DNA of 64,000 nucleotides from Planktothrix rubescens CCAP 1459/22 (GTDB lineage Bacteria; Cyanobacteriota; Cyanobacteriia; Cyanobacteriales; Microcoleaceae), in NCBI GenBank assembly GCA_904830895.1, contig LR882958.1:496001-560000 (forward strand), read 5' to 3'. Below, piece after piece: positions 62,385 to 64,000 of the stretch. The notes under the pieces were generated by a model. That model was not told the origin of the DNA and ran no database searches. It saw only the letters and a program-made list of their open reading frames with translations. Made by a program: the position numbers and the translations under genes. The first letter of the stretch is position 1, and each line of letters begins with the position of its first letter.

Positions 62385-64000
62385 ATGGAAAAAATAAAAG
62401 TTGGGATTTTATATTCATTAAGTGGAACCATGGCAATTAGCGCAACACCATTATTAGAAGCAACCTTGATGGCGATCGCCGAAATTAATGCTCAGGGTGG
62501 CATTTTAGGACATCAAATTGAACCCGTAATTGAAGATGGAGCTTCCGATATTTCTATCTTTGAAAAAAAAGCTAGAAAATTACTAGAAATTGATCAAGTA
62601 GCCACGGTATTTGGCTGCTGGACATCGACGGCTCGTAAGGCAGTTAAACCAATATTTGAACAGTTTAATATTTTACTCTGGTATCCGGTTCAATATGAAG
62701 GTTTAGAATCTTCTCCTAATATTTTTTATACCGGTTCTTGTTTAAATCAACAAATTCAACCGGTGATTAGTTGGTCACTCGAAAACTTAGGCAAACGATT
62801 TTATTTATTAGGTTCGGATTATGTATTTCCCCGCACGGCTAATAAATTAGTTAAATCCCTCCTTAAACACGAAGGAGGAACAGTCGTGGGAGAACAATAT
62901 TTTCCCTGTGGAGATAAAAACTTTACTGATATTATTGAAGAAATCAAACATCTCAAGCCAGATATTATTTTTAATACGTTAAATGGAGATAGCAATTTTT
63001 ATTTTTATAATGCCTATTATGATGCTGGAATTAAACCATCAGATCTGCCGATTATGGCCATGAGTATTTCTGAGTCAGAAGTTCAAAGTATCGGTCAAGC
63101 CAGTATAGGTCACTATGCCTGCTGGAGTTATTTTCAAAGTTTAAATACCCCCCATAATCATGAATTTGTTAATAATTTTAAAGCCTTATATGGTCAAGAA
63201 AGGGTAACTTCTGATCCGATTGAAGCCGCTTATTTTCAAGTTTATCTATGGAAAAAATCCGTAGAAACTGCAAAAAGTTTTAAAACCAATGAAGTCAGAA
63301 AGGCTGCTTATTGTCAAACCTTTTATGCTCCAGGGGGATTAGTTAAAATTGAACCGAATCATCATTTATGGAAACACTGTTATATCGGCCGTGTCAACGA
63401 AATTAAACAATTTGAAATTATTTGGAAAAGTCCTAATTTAATTAAACCTTTGCCCTGGTTAGGAGTAGAAGAATTAAAAAATTTCCCTCAAGCCGATTTA
63501 GTTATTGATATGTTAGCTGAGGTATCCCAAGGGATTCAATATAGTTGTTTATTAGAGCAAAATAGCCTTAATTTAGAACTAACAATGCAAAAATTACAAC
63601 TTGAAATTGAACAACGCCAAAGGATTGAAATTGCCTTACAAGAGGTCAATAAAGAATTAAAATATATGGCAATTACCGATAGTTTAACTAAACTCTCTAA
63701 TCGATATTGGTTTAATGAATGTCTCAAATCTCTATGGCATAAAAATCTACACAGTCAAACCTCTTTAGCCTTAATTTTATGTGATATTGATTATTTTAAA
63801 AATTATAATGATACCTACGGTCATCAAATGGGGGATTACTGTTTACAACAGGTCGCTCAAGCAATTAAGAAAGCCGTTAGAAATAGTTGTGATATTGTTG
63901 CTCGTTATGGGGGAGAAGAATTTGCCGTAATTTTACCCCATACCACCTTATTTGATGCTTCACAAGTCGCGACTCGAATTAATCAGGAAGTGCAAGAGCT
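62385..64000 (+). CDS. UrtA-like sensor fused to GGDEF domain (runs off the right edge)
   Basis: 538 residues visible, from the ATG at 62385 (MEKIKVGILYSLSGTMAISA), with AAGGA upstream. Residues 1-375 match the urea/amide-binding protein UrtA/AmiC family closely (CWTSTARKAVKPIFEQFNIL, LGSDYVFPRTANKLVKSLLK, FNTLNGDSNFYFYNAYY). There is no signal peptide, so the domain should be cytoplasmic. A coiled-coil linker (about 385-425) leads into a GGDEF domain with ITDSLTKLSNRYWFNE and the active-site RYGGEEFAVI near residue 507. It is a predicted diguanylate cyclase responding to a small nitrogen compound (inference). Confidence 0.88.
   Translation, partial: MEKIKVGILYSLSGTMAISATPLLEATLMAIAEINAQGGILGHQIEPVIEDGASDISIFEKKARKLLEIDQVATVFGCWTSTARKAVKPIFEQFNILLWYPVQYEGLESSPNIFYTGSCLNQQIQPVISWSLENLGKRFYLLGSDYVFPRTANKLVKSLLKHEGGTVVGEQYFPCGDKNFTDIIEEIKHLKPDIIFNTLNGDSNFYFYNAYYDAGIKPSDLPIMAMSISESEVQSIGQASIGHYACWSYFQSLNTPHNHEFVNNFKALYGQERVTSDPIEAAYFQVYLWKKSVETAKSFKTNEVRKAAYCQTFYAPGGLVKIEPNHHLWKHCYIGRVNEIKQFEIIWKSPNLIKPLPWLGVEELKNFPQADLVIDMLAEVSQGIQYSCLLEQNSLNLELTMQKLQLEIEQRQRIEIALQEVNKELKYMAITDSLTKLSNRYWFNECLKSLWHKNLHSQTSLALILCDIDYFKNYNDTYGHQMGDYCLQQVAQAIKKAVRNSCDIVARYGGEEFAVILPHTTLFDASQVATRINQEVQE

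Overview
The window comes from a cyanobacterium, most likely a filamentous non-heterocystous one of the Oscillatoria/Planktothrix type (an inference). The evidence is cyanobacteria-specific families (DUF3318, DUF3038/DUF4335, SufR divergent from sufBCDS), many HIP1 octamers (GCGATCGC), AT-rich DNA, heptanucleotide tandem arrays between genes, pentapeptide and WD40 proteins, and a cyanobacterial-type contractile injection system. I saw no rRNA, tRNA or CRISPR array.

Layout. 1-4 kb: the 5' end of a ferrochelatase-like gene, two alpha/beta-hydrolase-like proteins, a DUF3318 membrane protein and an orphan ABC ATPase. 4-10.5 kb: the Fe-S assembly operon sufB-sufC-sufD-sufS with its divergent repressor sufR and a near-perfect operator between them; two intergenic gaps of the operon are filled with hairpin repeat arrays. 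10.5-19.7 kb: a defence-like island. A small MITE-like element supplies the start region of a PLD-SNF2 translocase gene, followed by a toxin-antitoxin pair (PIN), a large Eco57I-like adenine methyltransferase and a second toxin-antitoxin pair (PemK/MazF-like). A 112-bp direct repeat brackets the PIN pair and the methyltransferase. 19.9-21.9 kb: a three-gene group coding for a tiny exported peptide with a Gly-Glu tail, a PKHD-type 2-oxoglutarate oxygenase and a protein built of tandem repeats. 22-26.4 kb: a fused 5-oxoprolinase (HyuA+HyuB) invaded in frame by palindromic repeats. 26.4-27.8 kb: a STAS-sugar transferase fusion with its RsbW-like kinase. 28-36 kb: fmt, an OmpA/DUF4335/DUF3038 operon, IS605-type remnants, small membrane proteins, hisG and an intact TnpB element. 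37.7-47 kb: part of a contractile injection system: sheath, three tube-like proteins and tail-assembly chaperones on the minus strand, and a LuxR-type regulator, DUF4255 protein and AAA+ ATPase on the plus strand. 47-56 kb: a Schlafen/AlbA-type regulator, a secreted TPR-WD40 protein, ffh, two pentapeptide proteins and hisF. 56.6-64 kb: a MacB-like permease and ATPase, a PaaK/CapK-like adenylate-forming enzyme, a Ser/Thr kinase, and an UrtA-like sensor fused to a GGDEF domain that runs off the end.

The points most worth following up are: a probable programmed -1 frameshift that joins a tail-assembly chaperone to a downstream frame without a start codon (37.68-38.15 kb); the two-gene PLD-translocase plus methyltransferase system with embedded toxin-antitoxin pairs; the exported Gly-Glu peptide with its own hydroxylase; and repeated in-frame insertion of small palindromic elements into genes (5-oxoprolinase, sufR, tnpB, DUF3038).
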